A stretch of DNA of 64,000 nucleotides from Atherix ibis (lineage: Eukaryota; Arthropoda; Insecta; Diptera; Athericidae). The stretch lies in NCBI GenBank assembly GCA_958298945.1, contig OY282605.1, positions 42,634,811 to 42,698,810 on the forward strand. Reading direction: 5' to 3'. The position numbers were made by a program, and so were the translations under genes. The notes below the pieces were generated by a model. That model did not search any database. It saw nothing but the letters and a program-made list of their open reading frames with translations, and was not told where the DNA came from. Shown in pieces: positions 10,201-22,500 of the stretch (the first letter of the stretch is position 1; each line of letters starts with the position of its first letter).

Positions 10201-12404
10201 AGCTTTTAAAAATTACCTCAAAAGGATCGAGTCCTTGAAGAGATCTTGCGGTAAAAATTTAAATAATATTACAATTTATATATAATGCCAAAAATTAAAC
10301 ATATCAAATGAATAAAAATTTTATCAAAAACTAAATTTTAAATTTATTTTATTTAACTTTTACTTTTAAAAGTATAAATTTAGAAAGCTCTTTACTATAA
10401 AAGGGGTTTATTTTTTTATTGAAAAATTGTTTCAAATTTTTTTAGGTAAATAGCAAAAATATATTTGAAATCCATTAACTTTTAACCCAGATTTGAGAAT
10501 AGAAAAAGAAACGAAATAAAAAAAAATTCCTCTTATTTGTGCGTATCTAAAATGAGCGCACATTTTCCAATAAAAGTTTTCAAAATTCCCAATTTATAAA
10601 AAGACTTAAATTCAATATTTCGACATTATAAGTTGAATAAATATACACACAAGTTTGTACGTATGTATATGAGCTATGAGAACAAAAATCATAAGAGTCC
10701 TTTAAAATTGGTATTGGAAATTTTCAAAAATGGGTTAAAAGTTGATCTTTATCGAAATATTTATAGTTATTTGGACTACTTTGATTTTTCCAATTTATTG
10801 TAGTTGGTAAATGTTTTCTCTTTTTCCTTTGTAATGGTTAGAAATTATGGAAAATTCTATACTCTGTTATATCTTTACAAATAAAGATAGAAAATTTTGT
10901 ATACAGTTTTTAAGATTCTACCTTCAATTTCACAGAATTGATTTTGTCACAAATCCAAATTGTTGGTCCTTCTGCTAATTTATTATTAACTATAGTTATC
11001 GATGAAGGGGTGAAAAATAGTACAGAATATTTTATATATTGCATAATATCCTGTATAGATTTTTAAAGTAAACCATTTTACACATACTTCTTATTCATAT
11101 ATAAAATACGAATAAGGATTCTTTGCATATACTCATACCTCTGAGAATACCTAATGTTGTGTCTTAGTTTTTTGGAAGAAACCAACTAAAATATTGGCTT
11201 TTACCCAAATAAATTTCAAATCAACCAATTGCGTTATTTGCTTCAACGGAAATCTGTGTACTTATATGTAGGTCTCTACAGTTTAAGAATATCGATTTAT
11301 TCATAGTGTAGGATACCAAAAAAAAAAAAAAAAACGATACAAAATCCTGAACTAAACCCAAAGCAAATAAAGTAGAACATTCAGACAAAACCTATTTCTG
11401 AACCGGTGGTTTCTATGTGGTACATACTAGGAAACAGTAGTGGTTTAGCAAGGAATCTACTTGCATTAAACTATGTCAGTGAGTTATTCTGAAGGATTCG
11501 AAGGACAAAACCCGCCTGCAGAAATATGCAAACATGGAAGAAATTTATTCTTTTCGTCTTCACTGTTTATTTGCTATTACCCTGAATATCCTTTTTCAAT
11601 TTATTCCTATTTTATTTAGTACATTTCAATTTCTTTAAATGTATTTCAATTTTGAAATATTGAACATTTTCGAATTACTATAAAATAAGTCAAATTGTTC
11701 AGAGAAAAATACAAGACTGTAGTTTCTTGACTAAGAACTAAACTCCTTTCCTCTTGGCAATAAGTGATGCTTATAAACAAATTGATCTCTGAACGATACT
11801 GCAAAATGCAAATCGATTAAAATTATTGTTTTTTTTTTTAAAAAAAAGCAATGCTAAAATATTATAGAAAAATATTTTTTTTAAAATAGTTCACTAAGAA
11901 TTTTTTTGTATTTAAATAAAAACTAACCATTTGAATATTATTTCAATAAGTAAGAATAGTAAGAATAATTCTTATATTAAAATAGAATCTTTTCAAATAC
12001 ATTTTTAGTTTTTTAAATTTTCTATTTTTATATATTAATATTTTTTATATAAAAAAGTAGTCAGCAAGTAAGACTTTTAGTTCAGTTATTAGAAACTATA
12101 AAAAAAAACATTAAAAAAAGTCAAAAATACTTTGAAATTTTTCAATTTACATTCGGGATTTCTAATACGAATAAATAATCTGATTTGGAATGGCTACCGA
12201 AACTGTTGATGTATAATAAAATTTTAATATATAATTAGATATTGAAGTATATTTGGACGTATGAGAGTCAGGTTTAAGGATCGGCTAAAGAGATTTATGA
12301 AAAAAATTCAAATTTTTTTTTAAATTTCGCATACAACGGGCTATAATTCGGTTATTATTTGAATGGTGTTAATTTATAAATGCTCTAAAGTTTGAATACT
12401 GTAT
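10201..12404. other. AT-rich DNA, nothing recognised
   Basis: No ORF with recognisable content. It contains a 17-A run near 11318-11334 and several poly-A/T tracts. The segment around 11390-11540 is less AT-rich but shows no coding or repeat signature I can name. Confidence 0.5.
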
Positions 12405-13155
12405 AAGGTAATCTCCACCAAATATAAAACACTTATACCAACGTTTTTTCAGTCCTCGAAGCACTTCAAAAATCAGTTTTTGTGATCTTGTTCAGCTTCT
12501 TCTTCGAAGCCGTCTTTATCTTCTCAATGGCGATCTTCAGTTTCGGGAACAAGAAAAAGTCACAGGGGACCAGATCTGGGGAATACGGTGGCTGCGGCAT
12601 TATTAGTGTGTTGTTTTTGGTCAAAAATTCGCGCACAAGCAACTATGCTTGAGCAGGGGCGTTATCATGGTGCAAGAGCCAATTTTTGTTCTTCCACAAA
12701 TCCGGGCGTTTTTGGCAGATTACTTTGCGAAACTTGCGCATAACTTGCAGGTAATATTTCTTATTGAACGTTCTACCCTGTGGCAAGAACTCATGATGCA
12801 CCACGCCCCTGCAATCGAAGAAAACTGTAAGCAAAACAGTTCCGGCACGCTTTTCGTCGTTCACATCTTCTCGGCCTTCTAAGAACATTTTGTACCACCG
12901 ACAAACGTTGCTTCGATTCAAGGTAGCTTCACCATATGTCACAGTCAACATTTAAAATGCGTCCGCGCAATTAACTTTGTTTTAATCGAAGACGAGCCAA
13001 AACACGTGCAAGCAAAGCAGCTGTCAAAAATTAATTGAACATTCAAAATGGCCAAACTTGTCGGCATAAATGAGAGATATGATTACCAACATAACGCCAA
13101 ACAATCTAAAATCGAGTAAACGTAACTCGCGGAATCTCAAAATTCTTTTTCAACA
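12405..13155 (-). mobile_element. MarC mariner, internally deleted
   Basis: A minus-strand copy. The 3' UTR (CACTTATACCAACGTTTTTT near 12430) and the 5' UTR (GGCCAAACTTGTCGGCATAA near 13050) match other MarC copies. The outer inverted repeats are degraded on both sides, so ends are approximate. The transposase frame (12643-12951) joins NDEKRAG directly to VLLTVFFDCRG, deleting the second HTH, the linker and the first catalytic Asp. KNKNWLLHHDNAPAQA with the second Asp remains. Confidence 0.85.
12643..12951 (-). pseudogene. MarC transposase deletion product
   Basis: An open 102-codon frame retains the HTH start (AYGEATL-type, NVCRWYKMFLEGRED) fused to the middle of the catalytic domain (VFFDCRGVVHHEFLPQGR; NKKYYLQVMRKFRK; LLHHDNAPA). 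The fusion is in frame, so the missing part is a multiple of three, but it lacks the first Asp and stops before the third. It cannot be a working transposase; a DNA-binding remnant is conceivable but not supported. The 77-codon ORF on the opposite strand is a shadow. Confidence 0.85.
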
Positions 13156-14639
13156 TCTAAATGCTGTAAGAAAAATTTCAACAGCGTCAAATCTTACGAT
13201 CTTGGAGGTCAATTGACATCGCAAAACCTCGAAACTACACGTCCTGGAAACTTTTTGCACAATAATCCAAAATTCTTTCTATTCTTTAGTTTGTGATTCT
13301 GTTCCTTTTCAAAGAAATATTAGATAAAATACTTTAAAAATCATTGGTTAGTTTTCTATAAAACTTTTAACGATTATAGGTAATTTACTGGGTAAGAATC
13401 TCACACTACTAGTAAGCTTAAAGACCCTTCCAAAATGTTCATATGTCTATAAAAAAATAATAGATTCTACTTCGAAAGCTATCAATCTTTGGAATTGCGA
13501 CAAAAAAATATAGAAAAATATATATTCAAAATTATCTTTATTCACAAATAAAAAGTTACATTAAAAAAAGCTAATTTTTCTATTTTTACATGATTTAAAA
13601 ATTTTCTTAAATTTTTCTACATGTATTGTAGTTAGAGTTTGTTTTTCTAAAAATAACTTTCTTACTAGCATAAAACAAAAACTGTTGTTTCTTTTAAGAA
13701 ATTAAGTAAATGAAACTATTACCACTGCAATAAGACATTTAAGAATATATAATTTCAAAGTTTCGTAATATAATACTTTAACGTCTTTCACCTAATAACT
13801 ATATATGCAATTATATAATTATATGTGTATATGTTTTTCTAAGTTACTTTGTATATTTGAAAAAATTAAAAAACTTGTAAATACTATTACGAGTACTTAC
13901 TCACATGTCACTATAAGTACATTCAAAGCTTTTAAATCCTTTGAAAATTTCTAAAATGTGTAGTATAATTATTTTTGCCTTTTTACACAAATCATATTAA
14001 AGAAAATGAAAGTTGAAAATAATATGAATAACTTTAAAATTGCCTTTGCTATTTCAAAGAAGAAGAAAAAAATGCACAAAATACTTGAAACCATGTAGAC
14101 AGAATGACTGAAACATTCACAAATATAAATAAATCATCTCTGTTGACACTTTAGCTTTTCGTATATACTTGTAAATAGCTTTAAAAGTGGAGGGCATAAC
14201 TCTTGTTAAACCGAAAAATGAAACATTATCCTTTGGGAATGTTTAGAAAAAGAATTTTTCACACACAAACATTTTTAACATATTTACAAGTGTAAATTAA
14301 ATATGTTAAAAATTTCTGTACATTATCGAATGTTTTTATTAATTTCATTTTGCAGTGTAGAACTTTAAAGGAAAACGAAACTTTTGTATAAAAATAACTT
14401 TAAATCATTATTTAATTGTTAGAAATTTTTTTTTTAAATTAATAATTAATAAATTTAGGGAAAAAACCTTTTGAAATATCCTTAAAGTCTGTTTATTTTG
14501 CAAATATTATTTTAAATAAATTAAATTAATAAAGGGTTTTCGAATAAGAATGATATGATTTCTTTTAAAAAAAAACACACACACTAATTGTTAAGGATAT
14601 TCAATTGTTTTTTATTTAATGTGAAGTACAATAGATACA
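13156..14639. other. AT-rich DNA, nothing recognised
   Basis: No gene, transposon motif or tandem repeat recognised. There are many A/T homopolymers and short frames only. Confidence 0.5.
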
Positions 14640-14699
14640 ATTAAGTTTTGAATAAGTCGTATGTCATGAATAGCACGTTCAATATTGACTTCTAAAGCT

Positions 14700-15640
14700 C
14701 AAAGAAAGTCTGGTTTATTGCTAAAGACCAATAACTTTACATAATCTCACAAGAAATGGTCTAATGATGTTAAATCATAACTTCTTGGAGGCCATTCAAT
14801 ATCACAATTTCTTGAAATAATCGAATTTTCAAACTTTTCTCGCAATAATTCAGTTGTTGCACGTGCTGTGTGGCACGTAGCCCCGTCTTGTTGGAATCAG
14901 ATGTTTTCAATATCAACTTCTTACAATTTCGGCCATAAAAAGTTGGTTATCATCGATCTATACCGCTCTCCATTGACAGTAACGGTGTTACCAGCTTCAT
15001 TTCGAAAGAAGTACGGACCAGACCAAAAACCACACCAAATGAATAATTTGTGGATTCCACCAGACCAAAAACCAAACCAAATGAATAATTTGTGGATTTT
15101 CTTCGCACCAGAATTGACAGTTTTGTTTATTTACCGCACCACTCAGATGAAAGTGAGCCTCATCGGAGAAGATGATTTTCTTAAAAAAATCGTTATCGCT
15201 TTCAAGTTATTCCAAGGCAAAATCAGTAAATTCACAACATTTACGGTGATCCAATGGCTTCAGTTCTTGAGTGATAACAATTTTTTATGGATGCAAACCC
15301 AAATTCTTTCTCAATATGAGCCAGCTTGTGGTTTGAGACAGTCCCAATTCATGAGAACGTCTTGGAATCGACAAATTGCGGTCTTCAACAACACTTGCCT
15401 GAACGGCAGCAATATTTTCTCCACTTCGAGCGGTTCTTTGTCTTATTGGCACTTGAACATTATGTTAAGAAAATGTACGCTCGAAATTTTTAACAATTCG
15501 ACGAATAGCGAGAACAGTTGGACGACTTTTACGACCATAAAATGCCAAAACCGCACGAAAAGTTGCAATTAGAGAACGATTATTTTGATAATAAAATTGA
15601 ATAATTTGTAAACATTTTTCTTGTGTATATCTCTCCATGA
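14700..15640 (-). pseudogene. T-family transposase
   Basis: Read on the minus strand from about 15640: MEIYTQEKCLQIIQFYYQNN (HTH start), then SGENIAAVQASVVEDRNLSI, RRRSHELGLSQTT, LRKNLGLHP, ITQELKPLDHRKC, and the first catalytic block IIFSDEAHFHLSGAVNKQNC followed by WCEENPQIIH. Downstream the frame decays, with the Trp-rich and Q-D-G-A region barely legible. An in-frame 42 bp tandem duplication sits at 15020-15104. The long 234-codon plus-strand ORF at 14868-15572 lies antisense to this protein and is a shadow. Stops in the second half make the copy dead. Confidence 0.85.
15020..15104. repeat. 42 bp tandem duplication
   Basis: GACCAAAAACCACACCAAAT begins at 15021 and a near copy begins at 15063, each followed by GAATAATTTGTGGATT. 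The period is 42 bp, a multiple of three, so it inserts 14 codons in the antisense transposase. Confidence 0.9.
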
Positions 15641-15715
15641 TGAAATTGTAAACATTACTGAATATAATGAAAAAAAAATGACAATGACATATTACAAATT
15701 TCCTTCGTTAAAAGA

Positions 15716-16617
15716 ATAAAATTAAATATATTAAAATACATAATTTTACTATTGATAAAAATAATATTATAAAAAGAATAAAATAAATATTATATGACCG
15801 TTACAAATATGCATATTTATTACCTCATAAAAAAGTATTCTTTTTTTGGGCAGTAATAAATAATCTTTTATAAACTCTATTCAAGTTTATAAATATCAGT
15901 TTTTTCATACGCACAATATATGAGAATAGTAATATTATAATTTGTTTTCAATTCTAAGAGTAGTTCAACTTATAAATAATTATAATAACAATAATGATAT
16001 GTTATATAAAATTATTTACATCAATAACGTCAACTAAGTACTATCACCTCGATTACCATACTCCAATCCATATGTATTATCCTATAACAATTGGATTTAT
16101 ATTACAAGTATGGGAATCCAACCATATCCTACTATTTATGCCATATTATTCCCCATACTAAACAGTTATATGAATATAAATGGCCGGCAAAATGTGGGCG
16201 TAGTGGGTACGTGGCTTTGTGCATTCACACGAACATTATTTATGCGCACATGAATCAATAAATAAAGCAGCCACAATCGACTCATTAGTTTATCTTCACA
16301 CGCGCAGACATATTTATATGGAATTATGTAAGGACTTAATTACAAGTTGATTAATTCCTATAAATAAAATATTCAAGGGAGATGGTGCTCATTTCATTTC
16401 ACTATTACAATGTGTGATTAAACATTTAAATTAACATTTACGATTTAATATCAAACAGATACCAGAACACGTTCAAATATCTGCTCTGCTTAAGAACTTA
16501 AGGCATTCAAACGGAAACTTAATCATGATTTTTGGCATTGAAATTGATTAGTGCTTATACGAAATATATTTTTGATACTTAATGATTATATTTAAATCAT
16601 TATTTGTATAGAATCTT
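15716..16617. other. AT-rich DNA, nothing recognised
   Basis: No coding content seen. The 16150-16330 part is somewhat richer in GC, but no motif is identified. Confidence 0.5.
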
Positions 16618-18260
16618 TTATAAGAAAAAATAAAAGAAAAAAAGAAAAAGAAAAACAAATAAATTACAATTTTTCATATAACGCCATCAAGTTAAAAAAT
16701 CCTTCTAATGAATTTCGTTGAAGATGCCAATGAATTGTCAGCTGCATTTTGATAAAAAAAAAATTAAGTATATATTGCCATGAAAAATGAAAAAAAAAAA
16801 TAATTAGTAGAAAATAAAATAATCAGATTTTGTATGTAACGCCATCTGTTAGCACATTTAATTTAAGGAATATCGTTAAAATATTTCAGACTAAAAACAA
16901 TATCCCATTATGTTCTTATAACGCCATCTTTCGTCTGCCAAAGTGATGCAAAAATCAGCAATATTTTTTAGCACAAAACAAGAATTTAAAAATGTCAGTT
17001 TCAAAAAATATAAGAAAAAAATAAAAATAAAAACAAATATATTACAATTTTGCTTATAACGCCATCAGGTGGAATAATTCTGATAATTTATTGTTTTTTT
17101 CGTGAAGATTTCAATATAGTGACCATTTGCTTAAGTATAGATTTCAATAAAATTAAATAAATATTACCATGAAAAATGCAAAAAAAAAATAATGGTAGAA
17201 ATCTTATTAATATATAACATATACTTAAGCAAATGGTGCTAGAAAATTAAATATTAAGATTTCGTATGTAACGCCATCTGTTAGCACATTTAATTTTAGG
17301 AATATCGTTTAAATATTTCAGACCAAAAACAATCTCCCATTATACAAGTATTCTTATAGCGCCATGTCTCGTTTGGCAAAGTAATGAAAAAATCAGCAAT
17401 ATTTTCTAGCACACACAAGAATTTAAAAATGTGAGTTTCAAACAATCTTTTTTAAAAAACAATAAACCAAAAAATAAAAATAAAAACAAATAAATTACAA
17501 TTTTGCATATAACGCCATCAGGTGGACAATTCTGATAATTAATTCCAAATAAATTTGTCAGCTGCATTTTGGTAAAAAAAAAAAGTTCAGTTATTATTGC
17601 CATGAAAAATGAGAAAAAAATATTTATATCCTTGAGCAATACGTGGTAGAAAATAAAATAATCGAATTTCATATGTAACGTCATCTGTTGGCAAATTTAA
17701 TTTTTGGAATATCGTTAAAATATTTCAGACCAAAAACAATCTGCCGTTATGTTTTTATAACGCCATCTCCCGTCTATAATGCAAAGCTCAGCAATATTTT
17801 TTAGCAGAAAACAAGAATTTAAAAATGTGAGTTTTAAACAATCTTTTTTAAAAAACAATATACCAAAAAATAAAAATGAAAATAAATAAATTACAATTTT
17901 GTTTATAACGCTATCAGGTGAAAAAATTCTGATAATTTATTGTGAACGAATTTTTTTTCGAGAAGATTCCAATGAATTATTAGCTGCATTTTTGTAAAAA
18001 AAATTATATTGTATATTTATATTGCCATGAAAAATGCAAAAAAAAAATAATAGTGCAAATCGTGGCAGAAAATAAAATAATCAGATTTTATATGTAACGC
18101 CATCTGTTAGCACATTTAATTTTTGGAATATTGTTAAAATGTTCTCCCATTATTTTCTGATAACGCCATCTCTCGTCTGGCAAAATAATGCAAAATCCAG
18201 CAATATTTTCTAGCAGAAAATAAAAATTTAAAAATGTGGGTTTTTAAATTGTCTTATTGA
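16618..18260. repeat. tandem array of ~420 bp units with GCCATC motifs
   Basis: About four diverged units. The anchor TAACGCCATCTGTTAGCACA (or TAACGTCATCTGTTGGCAAA) starts at 16837, 17269, 17676 and 18095, with spacings of 432, 407 and 419 bp. Every unit contains three GCCATC-type sites in fixed order: ATAACGCCATCAGGTGG, GTAACGCCATCTGTTAG and ATAACGCCATCTCTCGTCTGG. Between them lie A-rich blocks and a TTGCCATGAAAAATG block. A further degenerate site (TAGCGCCATCTCTCATATTG) occurs at about 18480. No protein coding is apparent; a satellite-like or transposon-internal repeat is likely. Confidence 0.88.
17122..17237. repeat. 17 bp perfect inverted repeat inside the array
   Basis: ACCATTTGCTTAAGTAT (17122-17138) is exactly complementary to ATACTTAAGCAAATGGT (17221-17237), with an 82 nt loop. 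The other units do not show it, so it is a unit-specific inverted duplication. Confidence 0.85.
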
Positions 18261-20089
18261 TTATGAAGATACCATATTTTACCCCAGCAGATATTTTGTG
18301 AAAAGTTTTGAATTAAAGCTTGTCACGTAAAATAAAACAAATCTTATTATATTCTAAATAACATTTTATTAAGTATTATATATCCTTGAACAAAACATGA
18401 TATAAAATACAAAATTTCGATGTTAAATTTTTGGAAGATTTTAAAAATATTTTTCAACAAAAAAGCCATATGGTTTTTGTAGCGCCATCTCTCATATTGT
18501 ATAGTTATGCGAATATCAACAATATTTTCAGACAGTTTTTTTTTCTTATAAATTCTACAATATTTTACCATAAAAAAAGTTTTGGTAAAACCATTTTCCA
18601 GAAAAGTAAAAGTAACAATGACATTTTTTATTAAGTATACTTTTGAATTAAATACGGCTGACGCATTTAACAAAATAGGCTTTTAAGAGATTCTCTTAAT
18701 TAATTCAATTTGCAATAATTTGATTTACACCAGATATCATTTATATGAATTAATATAAAATGTTATAAAAATTGTCAAAATTTCTTAATATGTTCAAATA
18801 TGAAAACTCAACGAAATATGCAACTCAAAATTATAAACAAAATCAATACAAAAATGAAAATTAGTATTAAAATTATTTTTCATAAAATCATTAAAATATT
18901 TTTTTTATATTCATTAAAAAAATACAATCAAAAAGATAAGATCTGTCAAAAATATTTAAGACATTCATGATAAGATATTTTTTTCTAAATAAAAATTAAT
19001 AATTTCCAAAAAAAAATTACTACTAATAAATATGAGAAAAAAAGATAAACTAATAAATAATTGTCATTTATAATAGAAGCTCTAAGATTATAAAATCCAT
19101 GCAAATAATTCAGTTCATAGTTTGCAACCTTTACACAAGAGTATAATTTGCATAGTGAATAATTTACATATTTGCACCGAATTAAGGTGTAAATATTTAA
19201 ACCTTTTACAATTTAAACATTTATCCATATTTACGCATAAATATGTACATACACTTATAACTGAATATCTATAAATTAATATATATCTAAAGTTTTGTAA
19301 CATTATTTATTGATAAACAGTATAAAGCCATCCTCCAGACACATTTGATAGAAATTTTCATCTGCGGTTGACAAACTCAAGCCAAAATCTAACCAAATTT
19401 TACTGGTATTATTGGTACTAATAAACAGAATATAAAGTCAAAATTTAATATCTATCCTTATATCAAATAAGTAATCTTCTAATACAAGAATATTAAAACA
19501 TTTATACAATTATTAGTTTTTACAATAATTCACCCTCACATACACATACATATATACTAGTATGTCACTATTAATTTTGACGACTCAAACAACATTCTAC
19601 TTTGTATACCCTTTAAAAGATATCTATGGGTATGAAAATAATTCTCACATCCTTTCTTACAATTCAAGGTGTTATATTTCCTAAAGTGGTTAAAGATAAA
19701 ATAAAATTAATAAAATAAACTCCAACGAAGACTATATTCAATTTTGATTTATTTTAAATTTGCATAACTATTTAAAGACATCAATTAACTAAAAATTATA
19801 TTAAATACACGTACTATAAAATCAACCCCCAATTTATTACTTATATAATATTATATTTATAGATAGTTTCTATGAATTTGAAGTCATTTAGTGCATGTAT
19901 GTAGGGTATTATCGACATAGTATGAAAAAGATATTGAATTTCTGATTTAAAGAGCATTCGTTAATGGTACGTATATCGTCAAAGAATTTCACAAATGAAA
20001 TGAAAATTTAAACATTATAAAACCATAACAGCATAAATGGCACATTTACAAAATTTAAACCCATTCATAATTACTACTACTTCTTCTTC

Positions 20090-20130
<41 letters not shown>

Positions 20131-22059
20131 ATTCTTAAGCATCAATTTTAATACATCATAAATGATTTTACCCTTTTTTTCGTAATAACAGAGAAGGAAG
20201 AAAATTTCAGTCTCTATATTAACACAAATTCGTATTCAACACGGTTGTCACATCTTTATCTTTAGTCACGATATTGGAATATTACCCCGCTCCACTCCAT
20301 CCAAAAGATACAAGGGTATTTTAGCATATTAAAGATACGAGCATGTGATGTGTCAGTATGTAGATATATTTATATGAGTGCACGTACACGAGGACGATTC
20401 TACATCTCAATCTGTATGATTAGAAAATTTTCAGTCATCTTTTACTTGATCGTCTTGTATTTTAAAATCCCTTATATTTAAGCTTATTATGGGGTATGAT
20501 GGGTGAGGGTGGTTCACTGTAATATCATTCATTCACGTACATACCCGTTGAATCCATGGTAATTTTCTCCACACATCATCACATTGGTTTTCATTTTCTC
20601 TTTTGTACTGTAGATGATGCGCCTAGGTCGGTAATGTACGCATAGATGACGCTGCTGAAGCCATAATGTCGATCCTAATACTAAGACTTCGCATTTAGTA
20701 ACTCATGCTGATATCTTACAATTATGCAGAATTGGAATAGCCCTCTAAGATTGCATACCTATCACACTGAATATATGGAAATTTTCAACCGGATGACTTT
20801 TCTAACTCTGCTCGTATATACACGATTTGTTATCATCCCTTAACTGTGCGAAGAAGAAATCATCGTGCATAGCGCACGTACTTGTCTTTCATCACAACGA
20901 ACACTATAAGTTAATATAGAAAAAGGCCAAATCAAATACTAAAATTAAAATGTACATTTTAGAATATGATGGCATACGACAGCATCATCGTCAGCATCAT
21001 TGTGCACTTTTACCAATACGAAAAGCTCTTACTTAAATCGTACATATTCGTTACTGTAACTTCTTTTCCTATGCAAATTACATTTCTCAACCACCGACAT
21101 GATTTTATAAAGTTCAATATTATAACAGTATATTTAAAGAAGATGAAAATCCCTTTTATATATAAAGCATTTTCATACTGTGTATGTACAAATATGATTG
21201 CCTCCTACATAAATAGGACTCTGCTCACTCTATTATTTTCTCTAATAACATAAATATATACCTACAATGAACTTTCTATGCCATCATATATACTATATAT
21301 ATATAGACCTTATTGTCTTATACATTTTAATGTTAAAGACTCACTTTTATTATATTGTACAATATTATATAGAAGGGATTGAAATTTTCCAACAAAATAT
21401 ATTGCAATTAAGAAAATAACATTTCGCTTATGGTAAAGAGGAAAAGCTCTTTCTCAAATAGGATTAAATCATATACTAACTCGTAATTGTAACAAATAAT
21501 AAAGAGAGTCATCATTTTTATATGAAGATTGTTCTTGAAATATTTCTAATCAAATTATTACATTCTTTTTTTTGTTTATTTGATATATTTTAAGTAGATT
21601 GATTTTTAACTTTATGAATTTTTAGATTACAAAGAGTCATTGAAGTTATATTAAATTTTCTTACCAAAAACTTCAAGTATTTTTTATTTATCCATCTAAT
21701 ATATTATTTGGTAATATTAATTAATTATAAAAATTAATTTTTTTTTAATACTAGCATAATTGCAGAGTACAAGTTAAACTGAAAGGCGGGTGTCATTGTT
21801 TATAATGTACTATGAAAATTTGATTTATATTAGAGTAAACAAGGTAAAAACTCTTGTTTTTTTAAATATTATTATTATTAATTTAGCAAAAAAAAATTAT
21901 TATATAGGGTCTGGATGAAATTTTCATTTTTCGTAGGAAAATAAAAATTATATCTTAAGGATCTTATGGGACTATCAATTTTAAAGTTTGGAAATACAGA
22001 CCTATTATTTGACAAGTATAAAAATTATTTTTTATTTAAAGTTAAAAATATATATTTAG
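18261..22059. other. AT-rich DNA with a trinucleotide microsatellite
   Basis: No gene recognised. A compound microsatellite of TAC, TTC and TTA triplets spans about 20071-20127. The 20400-20900 segment is less AT-rich and has no recognisable repeat, so it could hold unrecognised regulatory or noncoding sequence. Open frames such as 20966-21253 have no family signature and AT-driven composition. Confidence 0.5.
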
Positions 22060-22500
22060 CATAATATTTGCCATTATATATTATGAAACTTTTAACTACT
22101 AAATATTACGTTAAAATTACACTAAGAACAAACTTTTCTTCAACGAATAGGGTCATTTCTTGCTCGGCGAATAGAAACTGTATTTCCTTAAAATTGATGC
22201 TAAAAAATATGATTACAGTCAATTCTGAGTGCTATAAATTTTTCTGTAGCTTAAAAATTGTAATCTGGATTATATGTGGTTTGAACAAACTTGCACAAGA
22301 ATCCACATAATACGATAAATTTTGACTTTATTGTGCAAAAAGATCACAGCATTTATAATTTTAAGATTTGGTAATTTTAAAGATCGTTTAATTTGATGTC
22401 TTGTAAAACTATATATAAAAAAATTGTAAATAAGCGAATAATCCTTAATCTTTAGAGCATTTAAAAATTTATATCCTTCAAGTAATTGCAGAATTACAGT
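22060..22500 (+). pseudogene. T-family transposase relic
   Basis: The plus strand contains MITVNSECYKFF, then after a frame change NCNLDYMWFEQTC and ILTLLCKK, followed by ILRFGNF. In order these resemble the DDE_3 motifs VTVNGERYR, DDMWFQQDG, ALLREKF and ISRFGDV. No Asp remains at the catalytic position. It parallels the scraps at 10050 and 46930. Confidence 0.55.

Larger units (their letters stand above)
14640..15715 (-). mobile_element. T-family Tc1-like transposon, decayed
   Basis: Minus-strand element of the Tc1/mariner superfamily with a DUF4817-type HTH and a DDE_3 catalytic domain. The ends could not be fixed because no clear inverted repeat was found, so the limits follow the coding remnant. 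A deletion derivative of the same element lies at 37545-37745, and other fragments of the family occur throughout the window. Confidence 0.75.

Noticed and set aside
14868..15572. 234-codon plus-strand ORF, one of the longest in the window
   Set aside because: It is exactly antisense to a T-family transposase (HTH and FSDEAHFHL motifs on the minus strand) and its translation has no recognisable domain.
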